The position numbers were made by a program, and so were the translations under genes. From Asanoa iriomotensis (GTDB lineage Bacteria > Actinomycetota > Actinomycetes > Mycobacteriales > Micromonosporaceae): a stretch of DNA of 64,000 nt. The notes under the pieces were generated by a model, which was not told where the DNA came from, did no database searches, and was given only the letters and a program-made list of their open reading frames with translations. Every line of letters begins with the position of its first letter. Positions within the stretch are counted from its first letter, which is position 1. This document shows positions 18,895 through 30,926 of the stretch, in pieces. The DNA lies in assembly GCF_016862515.1 (NCBI RefSeq), contig NZ_BONC01000018.1:62001-126000 (forward strand), in the 5' to 3' direction.

Positions 18895-19797
18895 ATGACA
18901 AACCGACCTTCGGCACTCGAGTGGCGCGTGTTTCGTGGCAGCGCCGCCGTGGCTTCCGGGCTGCTGTCGGTGCACCAACTGCGCGGGCGTGGGTGGATCC
19001 GGCTAAGGCATGACGTCTACGCGGACTCGCGGTTGCCGCAGGACCACGCGCTGCTCTGCCGGGCCTCGCTGGCGCGGCTGCCGCCGGATTCGGTGGTGCT
19101 GGCCGGGCCGTCGGCCGCTGTCGCGCACGGTGTCCACTCGGCCGCCTCGCCCGCGGATCCCGTGCACCTGATCGTCGTGGGCGACCGTCGGGTCGGCGAC
19201 CAGGCCGGGACGCGGTTGCACCGGATCCCGCTCGACCCCTGCGACGTGTCCGCCGTCGCACTGGCGGGCGGCGGCACGTCGGTGGCGGTGACGGTGCCGG
19301 CGCGCACGGCATGGGACGCCGCGGTGTGGCTGGCGCTGCCCGACGCGGTGGCGGTGGTCGACGCGCTGCTCTTCCAGGGCGTGGTGACGCCGGCTTCGAT
19401 GCGCGAGGTGGTGGCCCGGTTGGCCGACCGGCCGGGTGGGCGACGGGCCGGGCACACGTTGGCGCTGGCCGACGGCCACGCGCGGTCCCGGGCGGAGTCG
19501 GTGCTGCGGATCCGGCTGTTCCTGGCGGGCCTGCCGATGGCGCTGGCCCATCCGCCGATCTTCGCGGTGCGGCCGCCGCTGGCCTGGCCGGAGTTCCGCT
19601 TGGCGCTGTGGTGCGCGCCAGACCCGGCCGCCGAGCGCGTCATGGTTTCGGAGGGCTGGCTGGTCGTGCGCACCTCGCCGCGGCGCGATTTCGGTGAGGT
19701 GGTCCGCGAGCTGAGGGAAGCGTTGCACGCACGTGGATGGCGCACAAAGCGAAAACAGGATGTCATGGAGAGCGCTCTCACGCCTAACATGCGGTGA
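18895..19797 (+). CDS. AbiEi/DUF559-like protein with a degenerate nuclease half
   Basis: This is a 300-residue protein. The N-terminal part (LRGRGWIRLRHDVYADSRL) looks like the winged-helix region of actinobacterial AbiEi-like proteins. The C-terminal third has the DUF559/Vsr-like endonuclease pattern: an ARSRAESVLRIRLFLAGLP helix, then PLAWPEFRLALWC and a closing GWLVVRTSPRRDF strand. In active relatives, as I recall them, the middle strand carries PDLAW and an E-x-D motif. Here those acids are missing (PPLAW, ALWCAP), so nuclease activity is doubtful. No partner toxin gene adjoins it. The gene lies directly after the DnaA-box cluster, and its 3' end holds the LacI operator of the next gene. 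Confidence 0.55.
   Translation: MTNRPSALEWRVFRGSAAVASGLLSVHQLRGRGWIRLRHDVYADSRLPQDHALLCRASLARLPPDSVVLAGPSAAVAHGVHSAASPADPVHLIVVGDRRVGDQAGTRLHRIPLDPCDVSAVALAGGGTSVAVTVPARTAWDAAVWLALPDAVAVVDALLFQGVVTPASMREVVARLADRPGGRRAGHTLALADGHARSRAESVLRIRLFLAGLPMALAHPPIFAVRPPLAWPEFRLALWCAPDPAAERVMVSEGWLVVRTSPRRDFGEVVRELREALHARGWRTKRKQDVMESALTPNMR
19768..19779. promoter_or_regulatory. LacI-family operator (probable autoregulatory site)
   Basis: The perfect 12-bp palindrome GAGAGCGCTCTC lies 17 bases before the LacI-type gene, inside the 3' end of the preceding gene. The form TGGAGAGCGCTCTCA closely matches known actinobacterial LacI/CebR-type operators with the AGCGCT core. Confidence 0.7.
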
Positions 19798-20786
19798 TGG
19801 AGGCAAAGAGGCCGACCTTGGAAGACGTAGGCCGCGTGGCGGGCGTGTCCCGCGCGACCGCATCCCGGGTGGTCACCGGCGGCAGCCGGGTGTCCGAACG
19901 CACCCGGAACCGCGTCTGGCACGCCGTCGAGCAGCTGGGTTACCACCCCGACCTGGCCGCCCGAGCCCTGGCCAAGGGCCGCACCGACGTGATCGACCTG
20001 ATCATCATCGACGAGGACGCCACGCAGGTTGGCAGCAACCCTTACTACAGCCGCGTGGTCTCCGGCATCCTGTCGGCCCTGGCCGGCACCGAGACGCAGA
20101 TGCGCACGCACGTGATCGACGAGCCGGACGCACCCACGCGCCTGGACGACGTCGCGCGCATCGTCGAGGTGGGCGCCCTGCTGATCAACGTCCCGCCCAC
20201 GCTGGGGGCCCGGTTCGCGGCGCGCTGCGGCCGGGTGGTGTCGCTGGGCAGGTCGGCGGTGGGCGTGCCGTCGGTGGAGGCGGAGAACGCGCTGGGTGCC
20301 AGGTCCGCGGTGGAGCACCTTTACCGCACCGGCCGGCGAAAGGTGGTCGCGGTCCACGGGAAGCCCAACAACTCGTGCGCGATCGGCCGCCGCCGCGGCT
20401 TCCAGTCGGCGTCGGTGGACGCGGGCCACGAACCGATCGGCGCCGAGGGCGGCTTCTGCCTGGAGGCGGGGGTGGCGGGCACGCACCAGTTGCTGGCCGA
20501 ACACCCGGACCTGGACGCCATCTTCGCGGCCTGCGACCTGACCGCGATGGGGGTGCTGCGGGCATTGAGCGAAAGCGGCCGCCGGGTGCCGGACGACGTG
20601 GCGTTGGTCGGCTTCGACGACAGCTTCCTGGCGTCGGTGGCCACGCCGGCGATGACCTCGGTCCGCCAGCCGGTCGAGCATATGGCCGCGATGGCCACGC
20701 GGGCGTTGCTGGCCAACGAGACAGGCCCAAGCTGGCAACGCATCGAACCGGCCCCACTACAGATCCGCCGCAGCTCCGCCGCCTGA
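19797..20786 (+). CDS. LacI-family transcriptional regulator
   Basis: This is a 329-residue repressor. The N-terminal helix-turn-helix TLEDVGRVAGVSRATASRV and hinge helix LAARALAKGRT are canonical. The remaining 260 residues form a periplasmic-binding-like effector domain, with DLIIIDEDATQVGSNPYYS, GRRKVVAVHGK, DAIFAACDLTAMGVLRAL and VALVGFDDS in the expected order. The ATG is chosen over a GTG one codon upstream; both overlap the previous stop. The palindrome 17 bases upstream suggests autoregulation. No sugar transporter or glycosidase adjoins it, so the effector and regulon cannot be read here; the msiK-like gene 9 kb away has a different candidate operator. Confidence 0.85.
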   Translation: MEAKRPTLEDVGRVAGVSRATASRVVTGGSRVSERTRNRVWHAVEQLGYHPDLAARALAKGRTDVIDLIIIDEDATQVGSNPYYSRVVSGILSALAGTETQMRTHVIDEPDAPTRLDDVARIVEVGALLINVPPTLGARFAARCGRVVSLGRSAVGVPSVEAENALGARSAVEHLYRTGRRKVVAVHGKPNNSCAIGRRRGFQSASVDAGHEPIGAEGGFCLEAGVAGTHQLLAEHPDLDAIFAACDLTAMGVLRALSESGRRVPDDVALVGFDDSFLASVATPAMTSVRQPVEHMAAMATRALLANETGPSWQRIEPAPLQIRRSSAA

Positions 20787-21264
20787 CCCTCGCGGGCTCG
20801 CCTCACCCTGCGCGGCGATCCGCCGCCGCCCAGGAACGGCGAGCCCGGCGGCCTCGCGGGGGCGGGTGCCGACCACCAGCCCGTGCCGGGCACGGCAAGA
20901 CCGGGACCTCCGCGCCACGCGGGCACCGCACGGCCCACCTCGTTGAGGCACGAGGAGAACCCGGACCACCGTCCACCGGCTCTGCGCGACCCTGGACCAC
21001 CGCACCGCGCGACGCGGGCAGTGCGCACGGCTGAACCCGGGCCACGCAAGCACCGCGAGCCGAAGCACCCCGACCGGCGCCACGGCACGAGCCGGGCCAC
21101 CGCCGCACGCGCGCACCGCGACCCGCAGCAACCCGCGGCTGGAGGGCACGAACGACCCAGACCACCGCCCCAGCCACGCACCGCACGACCCGGACCACCT
21201 AACAACGCGACCCGGACCAGCGGCCGGAGCCGAAGCCCCCTTAGCGCCGGCAGCCGGCGGGCGC
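20787..21264. repeat. Gene-free GC-rich tract with degenerate repeats
   Basis: About 480 bases hold no credible gene. From about 20955 to 21225 the sequence repeats a loose unit built on GACCCGGACCACCGCAC, with copies at about 20959, 20989, 21035, 21089, 21153, 21187 and 21209, spaced roughly 20-46 bases. Weakly open frames exist on both strands but are compositionally monotonous and without an RBS. It may be a decayed repeat-protein gene or an expanded non-coding repeat. Confidence 0.5.
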
Positions 21265-21302
21265 GAGCCGGCTCGGCGGGCGATCAGGCCCGCAGCCGGC
21301 TC
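21265..21302 (-). terminator. Hairpin terminator of fumC
   Basis: Two copies of the palindrome AGCCGGCT (21266-21273 and 21294-21301) can pair and enclose an inner GCGGGC / GCCCGC stem with loop GATCAG. This gives a 14-bp stem with one bulge, 23 bases downstream of the fumC stop. Confidence 0.6.
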
Positions 21303-21324
21303 GGGCTGGGTGCGATTGGCTTGG

Positions 21325-22725
21325 TCAGGGGTGGGTCATGCGGAGGACGTCGAGGAGTTCGTCGAGCTTCTCTTCGCTGATCTTGCCCTTGGCGACGTGG
21401 CCCCGGTCGATCACCACCGCGCGGATGGAGCGGCCTGTGGCCAGGGCCTCCTTGGCGATCGAGGCTGCCTCGTCGTAGCCCAGGTGGCGGTTCAGCGGTG
21501 TGACGATCGACGGTGAGCCTTCCGCGTACGCCAATGCCACCTCCTCGTTGGCCGCCAACCCGACGACGCAGCGGTCCGCGAGCATCCGGCTTGCCGCCGC
21601 CAGGAGGCGGATCGACTCCAGGAGGTTGCGGGCCATCACCGGCAGCATGACGTTGAGCTCGAAGTCACCCTGGGAGCCGGCGAAGGCGATCGCCGCATCG
21701 TTGCCGATGATCTGGGCCGAGACCTGGCGGACCGACTCGCATACGACCGGGTTCACCTTGCCCGGCATGATCGACGAGCCTGGCTGGAGGTCGGGGATCC
21801 GCAGCTCGCCCAGGCCGGCGCGCGGGCCCGAGCCCATCCAGCGGATGTCGTTCGCGATCTTGTAGAGGCCCACCGCGATCGTGCGTAGCTGGCCCGAGGC
21901 CTCGACCAGGCCGTCGCGGGCGCCCTGGGCCTCGAAGTGGTCGCGCGCCTCGGTCAGTGGCAGGCCCGTCTCCGCACGCAGGCGCTCGATCACCTTCGCC
22001 GCGAAGCCCGGTGGGGTGTTGACGCCGGTGCCGACCGCGGTGCCGCCCAGTGGCAGCTCCGCCAGGCGCGGCAGCGTCGACTCCAGGCGGGCCATTCCAT
22101 TGCGGACCTGGGTCGCGTACCCGCCGAACTCCTGGCCGAGGGTGACCGGCGTGGCGTCCATCAGGTGGGTACGCCCGGCCTTGACCACGGTCGCGAACTC
22201 GCCGGCCTTCGCCGACAGGGCGCCGGCCAGGTGGTCGAGCGCCGGCACCAACTCGTTGACCACGGCCTCGGTGGCGGCGAGGTGGATCGACGACGGGTAG
22301 ACGTCGTTGCTGGACTGCGAGGCGTTGACGTGGTCGTTGGGGTGCACGTCGCGGCCGAGTTCGCGGGCCGCGAGCGTCGCGATCACCTCGTTGGCGTTCA
22401 TGTTGGACGAGGTGCCCGAGCCGGTCTGGAACACGTCGATCGGGAACTGGTCGTCGAACCCGCCACCGGCCACGTGCGCGGCGGCGACCTGGATCGCGGT
22501 GGCGAGACCCTCGTCGATCACGCCCAGCTCACCGTTGACGGCGGCCGCGGCTCCCTTGATCTGCGCGAGCGCCCGGATGTTGCCGGGCTCGATGCCGCGC
22601 CCGGACACCGGGAAGTTCTCCACCGCCCGCTGCGTCTGCGCCCGCCACAACGCCTCGGCCGGCACGCGTACCTCACCCATGGTGTCCCGCTCGACGCGGA
22701 ACCCGTTCTCCTCAACCCCAGTCAC
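21325..22725 (-). CDS. fumC: Fumarate hydratase, class II
   Basis: This is a 466-residue iron-independent fumarase that interconverts fumarate and L-malate in the TCA cycle. It carries the superfamily signature [12 protein letters not shown], the [15 protein letters not shown] substrate loop, [13 protein letters not shown], and the [13 protein letters not shown] segment with the catalytic-lid region. The start is GTG 22725, which has GGAGG 8 bases upstream; the typical N-terminus [18 protein letters not shown] follows. An alternative GTG lies one codon upstream. Longer frames reaching into the Abi remnant are artefacts. The class I fumarase gene lies 540 bases upstream on the same strand, an unusual doubling. 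Confidence 0.95.
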   Translation of the reverse strand: MTGVEENGFRVERDTMGEVRVPAEALWRAQTQRAVENFPVSGRGIEPGNIRALAQIKGAAAAVNGELGVIDEGLATAIQVAAAHVAGGGFDDQFPIDVFQTGSGTSSNMNANEVIATLAARELGRDVHPNDHVNASQSSNDVYPSSIHLAATEAVVNELVPALDHLAGALSAKAGEFATVVKAGRTHLMDATPVTLGQEFGGYATQVRNGMARLESTLPRLAELPLGGTAVGTGVNTPPGFAAKVIERLRAETGLPLTEARDHFEAQGARDGLVEASGQLRTIAVGLYKIANDIRWMGSGPRAGLGELRIPDLQPGSSIMPGKVNPVVCESVRQVSAQIIGNDAAIAFAGSQGDFELNVMLPVMARNLLESIRLLAAASRMLADRCVVGLAANEEVALAYAEGSPSIVTPLNRHLGYDEAASIAKEALATGRSIRAVVIDRGHVAKGKISEEKLDELLDVLRMTHP

Positions 22726-22775
22726 CACCCCATCCTCCCCCCGTCGCCGAGACCACGCAGAGTGATCCACACCGC

Positions 22776-23186
22776 TCAAGGAAGATGCGGTCGCCCCGCG
22801 AGCAACGCGGGTATCCGGCTCGTCGACTTGATCCACCCCTCGAACGCGGGTGAGAGCCAGCCAGCGACCGACAGCAGACTTCCGTAGTCGGCAGCCAGGT
22901 GGCGGGAGTGAATCGGCTCGTGGTGCGCGATCCTGTTGCGCAACAGCCGGAGCGTCTCGAGCCGTTGGTGAACGGGCGGCCGAGGACCCCGGTAGTGCGG
23001 GAACGCCCGGTGTATCGCTGGACGCCAGAGCATCGTCTCGTAGTTGCGGCCCCGTCCGGCGCTGACCAGGCCGACCCAGAAACCGAAAGGAAGGGCGGCG
23101 ACCACGTGGCCCGGCTTTCCGTCGGCGCGACGGGCCACCTCGCCTTTGCTTCCCGCAGCGAAACATCGGATCGAGACGTACGATGA
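22776..23186 (-). pseudogene. Abi-family (Abi_2/AbiF-like, HEPN) protein remnant, C-terminal half only
   Basis: An open frame encodes the C-terminal half of an Abi-family protein. A GTG at 23138 would give 120 residues; the frame is closed upstream by a TAG at 23187-23189. Recognisable features are the [14 protein letters not shown] strand, the [11 protein letters not shown]-like segment (here [11 protein letters not shown]) and the HEPN RNase motif [11 protein letters not shown] (R67 to H72/H73 of the short form). The end is [11 protein letters not shown]. Family members are usually 220-300 residues, so about 100 N-terminal residues are gone. The catalytic motif is intact. It lies between two fumarase genes and next to a strong hairpin, so it is probably the remains of an abortive-infection or toxin-antitoxin locus. 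Confidence 0.6.
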
Positions 23187-23194
23187 CTATGTAC

Positions 23195-23231
23195 GCCCCG
23201 GTGTTGCCTCTGCTCGCAAGCAACCCGGGGC
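23195..23231. ncRNA. Strong hairpin beside the Abi remnant: candidate structured RNA or terminator
   Basis: Arms GCCCCGG-T-GTTGC (23195-23207) and GCAACCCGGGGC (23220-23231) pair over 12 bp with a single bulge; the loop is CTCTGCTCGCAA. On the plus strand it is followed by ATTGCTTTT. On the minus strand it lies 31 bases after the class I fumarase stop and 57 bases before the Abi remnant. AbiF-type genes are known to be accompanied by a conserved non-coding RNA, so this may be its relic. It may equally be a terminator. Confidence 0.35.
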
Positions 23232-23261
23232 ATTGCTTTTGCGCCGGGTAAAGCTGGACGC

Positions 23262-24932
<1,671 letters not shown>

Positions 24933-24943
24933 GAGCGGCAAGC

Positions 24944-26362
24944 CTAGCCGCCTTTGCAGACCTCTTGTTTGGGCCCGCCACACTCTGGCCAGTCATTGCC
25001 CGGGTTGCCCGTATTGCCACCCGCGGGCGGCGGGTTGGTCACACCGCCGGCACCCGAGAACGGCAGGTAGGCCATGTCCCGCCCACTCACGATGATCATG
25101 CCGGCGGGGCCGACCGCGAGCACGTCCGCCTCCGAGCGCACGTTGACCAGCTCGGCGCCCGTGCCCGGGTGGAGGGCGATGATCCGGTCGGGTTTCTGGT
25201 CGACCACCACGACCGCGGGCTCGGTCAGGGCCACACTGCTTTTCGGCTGGGTCGGCCGCTGCCACTTGCCGCGACCACCGAGCTCGACGCTGCGAAGAGC
25301 ACCACCATCGGCGGTACGCGCGACCGCGTACCGGTCGTCGACGCCCAGCAACCGCTCGCCGGGCGCGCCGGTGAACAGTATCCGACCGTCGTACGCGTCG
25401 ATCACCAGCTCCCGGGCGTCGGCGGCGACCCCGACGACGACGTTGCGCCCACCGCCCGGGTCGTCGCGCTGCGCGCAGCCGCCGTCCTTCGCCGTGCGCA
25501 TGTTGATGCCGGCGTTGCGCCAGACCTGCCCGCCGGTGGCCGCGTCGGACGCGACGACGGAGAAGTAACAGCTGCCGTCCGCCGAGACCGCCTTGATCCG
25601 CAGCACCCGGCCGCCGACCACCACGAGCCGTTCGTCGCGTTCCGGGGTCAGCTCCCGGACCACCTGGCCGACGGCGGTGTCCACGACGAACACCTTGTCG
25701 TCGATCGGCAGCCCGAGCATCGGCGGCATCAGGTCGGGGCCGCCGGCGTTGTCGTCGATCCGCTTGGCGGTCAACCGCTGGGTGCCGAGGATGTCCGGGT
25801 TGTCGGCGAAGAGCACGAACCCGATGCCCGGGATCTGCACGGTCCACAGTGGGCTGCTGCCCTGCGGGTCCCAGGCGCGCAGCGTGCAGTCCTCGGGCCC
25901 GTGGCAGAGCACGTCGAGCAGGCCGTTGCGGTAGGTCCAGACCGCCCGGGCCTCGGTGTCCTTGCGGCGGACGGAGCCCGACATCGGGTCGACGACCTCG
26001 TACCCCTTGACCAGCAGTTTGCCGGTGACCACGACGGCGCTGTTGCCTTCGCCCGCGACCGCGGCCCAGTCGGCCTTGTGTTCCCAGAGCTGCGCGCCGG
26101 AGCCGAGACCGCGCGACTCGACCAGCGTGCGGTGCTCGATGATCACCGCGCCGCCGGCGATGGTGGCGCTGCGCGGCGTCCCGCCGAGGCGTTGCTGCCA
26201 GAGGGGTGCGGGGGTGGTCAGCGGGCTGGAGGTGTTGACCATCGCCCAGACCTTGTCGAGCACGGGGGTCAGCACGCCGGTGAAGTAGCCCACGACGAGG
26301 AGGACCGCCACGACCACGGCCCAGCACTTCACACAGGGGCCATTACCCCTCGCCACCGGCAC
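24944..26362 (-). CDS. Membrane-anchored PQQ-like beta-propeller protein
   Basis: This is a 472-residue protein with one N-terminal transmembrane or signal-anchor helix (about residues 14-35, [19 protein letters not shown]) and a long extracytoplasmic domain. The domain has repeated PQQ-type blades, for example [29 protein letters not shown] and [14 protein letters not shown]. Paired cysteines (CHGPEDCTL and the C-terminal [13 protein letters not shown]) suggest disulfides. It has no evident PQQ-binding catalytic residues, so it is probably a scaffold or sensor. The start is a GTG close to the Cys-x-x-Cys element GPCVKCW; other GTG codons nearby are possible. It sits just upstream of fumA on the same strand. 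Confidence 0.65.
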   Translation of the reverse strand: MPVARGNGPCVKCWAVVVAVLLVVGYFTGVLTPVLDKVWAMVNTSSPLTTPAPLWQQRLGGTPRSATIAGGAVIIEHRTLVESRGLGSGAQLWEHKADWAAVAGEGNSAVVVTGKLLVKGYEVVDPMSGSVRRKDTEARAVWTYRNGLLDVLCHGPEDCTLRAWDPQGSSPLWTVQIPGIGFVLFADNPDILGTQRLTAKRIDDNAGGPDLMPPMLGLPIDDKVFVVDTAVGQVVRELTPERDERLVVVGGRVLRIKAVSADGSCYFSVVASDAATGGQVWRNAGINMRTAKDGGCAQRDDPGGGRNVVVGVAADARELVIDAYDGRILFTGAPGERLLGVDDRYAVARTADGGALRSVELGGRGKWQRPTQPKSSVALTEPAVVVVDQKPDRIIALHPGTGAELVNVRSEADVLAVGPAGMIIVSGRDMAYLPFSGAGGVTNPPPAGGNTGNPGNDWPECGGPKQEVCKGG

Positions 26363-26428
26363 ACCGTAACGACACGCCGACAGAAGATCCGGGACGGCGA
26401 TAAACCCGTGTCGATCCGATTTGTGAGA

Positions 26429-28251
<1,823 letters not shown>

Positions 28252-28261
28252 CACTGTCGGG

Positions 28262-28885
28262 GTGCACCCCGACCCCCAGCGCCAGCCCGGGCCGCCGGCT
28301 GCCCACCCGTCGGCGGCCCCGGGTTACATACCGACCCAGCAGTGGCACGGCGGCCCGCCGCCGAACCCGTGGGCCGTGCCGCCCGCGCCGGTCACCCCCG
28401 GCGGCCAGCCGCTGGCCGGCTTCGGGGACCGGCTGATCGCGTACGTGATCGATTCGTTGATCGTCGGTCTGGCCGGGTTCGTCCTCGCCTGCCCAATCAT
28501 GATCTTCGCGGTCATCCTGCCGTTGACCCGCATCGACGAGGAGGGCCGGCTCGGCGCCGGTACCATCGTGCTTTTCCTGGTGGGCTACGCGGCGCTGTTC
28601 GTGCTGCAGTTCGCCCTCAGCTACCTCTATTTCGTGGAGTACCAACTGCGAACCGGACAGACAGCGGGCAAACGGGTGATGTCGCTGCGCGTGCAGCCCA
28701 TCCGCCCGGATCAGGCGCTCGACCGCCGCATCCTGGGCCGCCGCTACCTCGTGCAGCACGTCGCCGGCGGCTTCGTGCCGTTCTTCGCCTGGCTCGACGG
28801 GCTGTGGCAGCTGTGGGACAAGCCGCTCGCACAGACCCTCCACGACAAGGCAGCCGAGACAGTGGTAGCTAAGGTCGTCCAGTGA
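28262..28885 (+). CDS. RDD-family membrane protein
   Basis: This is a 207-residue protein. A Pro/Gly/Gln-rich cytoplasmic head (residues 1-55) leads into an RDD domain: GFGDRLIAYVIDSLIVGLAG (helix 1 with the conserved Arg and Asp), a second hydrophobic hairpin, GQTAGKRVMSLRV, and a final amphipathic region ending TLHDKAAETVVAK. RDD proteins are widespread in actinobacteria and mostly uncharacterised; a few have been linked to ion exchange. It starts at a GTG 10 bases after hppD. Its TGA overlaps the GTG of the next RDD gene (GTGA), so the pair is coupled. The aminotransferase gene follows in the same run. Confidence 0.75.
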   Translation: MHPDPQRQPGPPAAHPSAAPGYIPTQQWHGGPPPNPWAVPPAPVTPGGQPLAGFGDRLIAYVIDSLIVGLAGFVLACPIMIFAVILPLTRIDEEGRLGAGTIVLFLVGYAALFVLQFALSYLYFVEYQLRTGQTAGKRVMSLRVQPIRPDQALDRRILGRRYLVQHVAGGFVPFFAWLDGLWQLWDKPLAQTLHDKAAETVVAKVVQ

Positions 28886-29850
28886 GCTCAGTGTCCCCGG
28901 GCTGGTACAAGGACCCAGCCGAACCCACCACCCAGCGCTACTGGGACGGTGAGGGCTGGATCGGCGCGCCCCTTCCCGCCGACGCGACGCCACCCGACGG
29001 CCCGCCCGAGTTGCCGCCGCCCCCGGCGCCGGTCGAGCCCGCCGCGACCGCGCCAGGCGACCCGGCCGCCGTGCCCACCTCGCCCGGCGGACCCGGCAGC
29101 CCAGCCGGCTACGGGCCACCGGTCTACCCCAGCTACGGCCCACCACCACCCAACGGCCAGCCCGTCCCCGGGCAACCCGGCCAAGGGCAGCAGGGCTACG
29201 GCCAGCCGCCGTACGGGCACCCGTACCCCCCGGTGCAGACCCTCCCGCGCCAGGCGCCGGCCCTGCCGACCGGCGTCCCGCTGGCCGCACCCGGCCTGCG
29301 GCTGGTCGCGCGGCTGATCGACATCTTCGCCGTGCTGCTGCTCAACGCGGTGGTCAACGGCTGGTTCATCTACCAGTACTGGCAGGAGCTGGCCCCGTTC
29401 TACCGGGAGGCCACCGCGCGCGCCGAGAACGGCGAGTCGTTCAGCCAGCTCATGCAGATGACGCCCAGCGCCGAGGCCAGCCGCCTCCAGCTCGTCATCC
29501 TGATCATCGCGTGTGCCCTCTGGTTCGCCTACGAGGTGCCGGCCGTCGCCAACACCGGCCAGACCCTCGGCAAGCGCATCGTCGGCCTGCGCGTGGTCCG
29601 CGTCGACGGCGAGCCGAAGATGGGCTTCGGCCGGTCGCTGCGCCGCTGGAACATCCTCGGCCTGCCGACGCTGTTCTGGACCTGCTGCGTGGGCTTCATC
29701 TGGCAGATCGTCGACTGCTTCTGGCTGACCGTCGACCGACCGTTGCACCAGGCCCTGCACGACAAGGCCGCGCGGACCGTCGTGGTCGTCGCCAACCCCC
29801 GCCCGCCGGCCGGCGCCAGCCCGCCGCAGACTCCCGGAGGCTCGTCATGA
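28882..29850 (+). CDS. DUF2510 plus RDD membrane protein
   Basis: This is a 322-residue protein and the second RDD gene of the tandem pair. Residues 5-30 are a DUF2510 motif (GWYKDPAEPTTQRYWDGEGW), a short aromatic module common at the N-terminus of actinobacterial membrane proteins. A 90-residue Pro/Gly/Tyr-rich linker follows. The RDD domain begins GLRLVARLIDIFAVLLLNAV, continues with a long extracytoplasmic loop, NTGQTLGKRIVGLRVVRVDG and ends LHQALHDKAARTVVV. Its stop overlaps the ATG of the aminotransferase gene (ATGA). The function is not known. The gene may simply share the operon for expression. Confidence 0.8.
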   Translation: MSSVSPGWYKDPAEPTTQRYWDGEGWIGAPLPADATPPDGPPELPPPPAPVEPAATAPGDPAAVPTSPGGPGSPAGYGPPVYPSYGPPPPNGQPVPGQPGQGQQGYGQPPYGHPYPPVQTLPRQAPALPTGVPLAAPGLRLVARLIDIFAVLLLNAVVNGWFIYQYWQELAPFYREATARAENGESFSQLMQMTPSAEASRLQLVILIIACALWFAYEVPAVANTGQTLGKRIVGLRVVRVDGEPKMGFGRSLRRWNILGLPTLFWTCCVGFIWQIVDCFWLTVDRPLHQALHDKAARTVVVVANPRPPAGASPPQTPGGSS

Positions 29851-30926
29851 CGCCGCGACTCACCCGAGCCGACCTCGACGCGCTGCCCAGCTACGTGCCC
29901 GGCCGCAACCCCGCCGACCTGGCCCGCGAGCTCGGCCTCCCGCAGGCGATCAAGCTGGCCAGCAACGAGGTGCCCTACGGCCCGCTGCCCGGCGTCGTCG
30001 AGGCGGTCGCCGAGGCCGCGGCCAGCTCCCACCGCTACCCGGACATGGGCGTGGTCGAGCTGCGCGAGGCGTTCGCCGACAAGCTGGGCATCGACGCCGA
30101 CCGCATCGCCACCGGCTGCGGATCGGTCGCGCTGGCCGAGCACCTGGCCCGGGTCACCTGCCTGCCGGGCGACGAGATCCTCTACTCCTGGCGCTCGTTC
30201 GAGGCGTACCCGATCATCGCCGCCACCACCGGCGCCACCAGCGTGCGCGTCCCCAACACGGCCGGGCACGAGCACGACCTCCGGGCGATGTCCGCGGCGA
30301 TCACCGACCGCACCCGCATGATCCTGGTCTGCAGCCCCAACAATCCCACTGGCACGGCGATCTCGGGCACCGAACTGTCCCGCTTCATCGACTCGGTGCC
30401 GGACGACGTGCTGATCGTGCTCGACGAGGCGTACCGGGAGTTCGTCACGGACCCCGCCGTGCCCGACGGCCTGGCCGCGCACGGCCACCGCCCCAACGTG
30501 GTGGTGCTCCGCACGCTCTCCAAGGCCTGGGGTCTGGCCGGCCTGCGGATCGGCTACCTGGTCGGCCAGCCGGCCGTCGCGGCCACGGTGCGCAAGGTGG
30601 TCACGCCGTTCTCGACGAGCGCCGTGGCCCAGGCGGCCGCGCTCGCCGCGCTGAAGCAGGCCGACGAGGTCGCCCGCCGCTGCGCGCTGGTGATCGCCGA
30701 GCGCGAGCGCGTCACGACCGCGATCCGCGAGTTGGTCCCGGACGTGCCGACCTCACAGGCCAACTTCGTCTGGCTGCCGCTGGGCGCGGGTGCCGCCGAG
30801 TTCGGCGCCGCGTGCGAGAAGCGTGGCGTGATCGTCCGCCCGTTCCAGGGCGACGGCGTCCGCGTCACGATCGGCACGCCGGAGGAGAACGACGCCTTCC
30901 TCGCGGCGGCCGCCACCGCGCTCTAA
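29847..30926 (+). CDS. Class I aminotransferase: HisC-type / aromatic aminotransferase (Pat)
   Basis: This is a 359-residue PLP-dependent aminotransferase of the histidinol-phosphate / aromatic family. Visible motifs are IKLASNEVPYGP near the N-terminus, RYPDMGVVELREAFA, CSPNNPTGTAIS, VLDEAYREFV (PLP aspartate and tyrosine), TLSKAWGLAGLRIGYL (Schiff-base lysine in LSKAW) and VRVTIGTPEENDAFL. Sequence alone does not separate HisC from Pat. Its operon position after hppD favours transamination of tyrosine to 4-hydroxyphenylpyruvate. A GGAGG lies 7 bases upstream, and the ATG overlaps the previous stop. It ends four bases into the convergent propeller gene. Confidence 0.85.
   Translation: MTPRLTRADLDALPSYVPGRNPADLARELGLPQAIKLASNEVPYGPLPGVVEAVAEAAASSHRYPDMGVVELREAFADKLGIDADRIATGCGSVALAEHLARVTCLPGDEILYSWRSFEAYPIIAATTGATSVRVPNTAGHEHDLRAMSAAITDRTRMILVCSPNNPTGTAISGTELSRFIDSVPDDVLIVLDEAYREFVTDPAVPDGLAAHGHRPNVVVLRTLSKAWGLAGLRIGYLVGQPAVAATVRKVVTPFSTSAVAQAAALAALKQADEVARRCALVIAERERVTTAIRELVPDVPTSQANFVWLPLGAGAAEFGAACEKRGVIVRPFQGDGVRVTIGTPEENDAFLAAAATAL

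Noticed and set aside
20883-21380. 165-codon open frame in the repeat tract
   Set aside because: Monotonous His/Arg/Pro/Thr composition, no RBS, overlaps fumC at its end; explained by the repeats.
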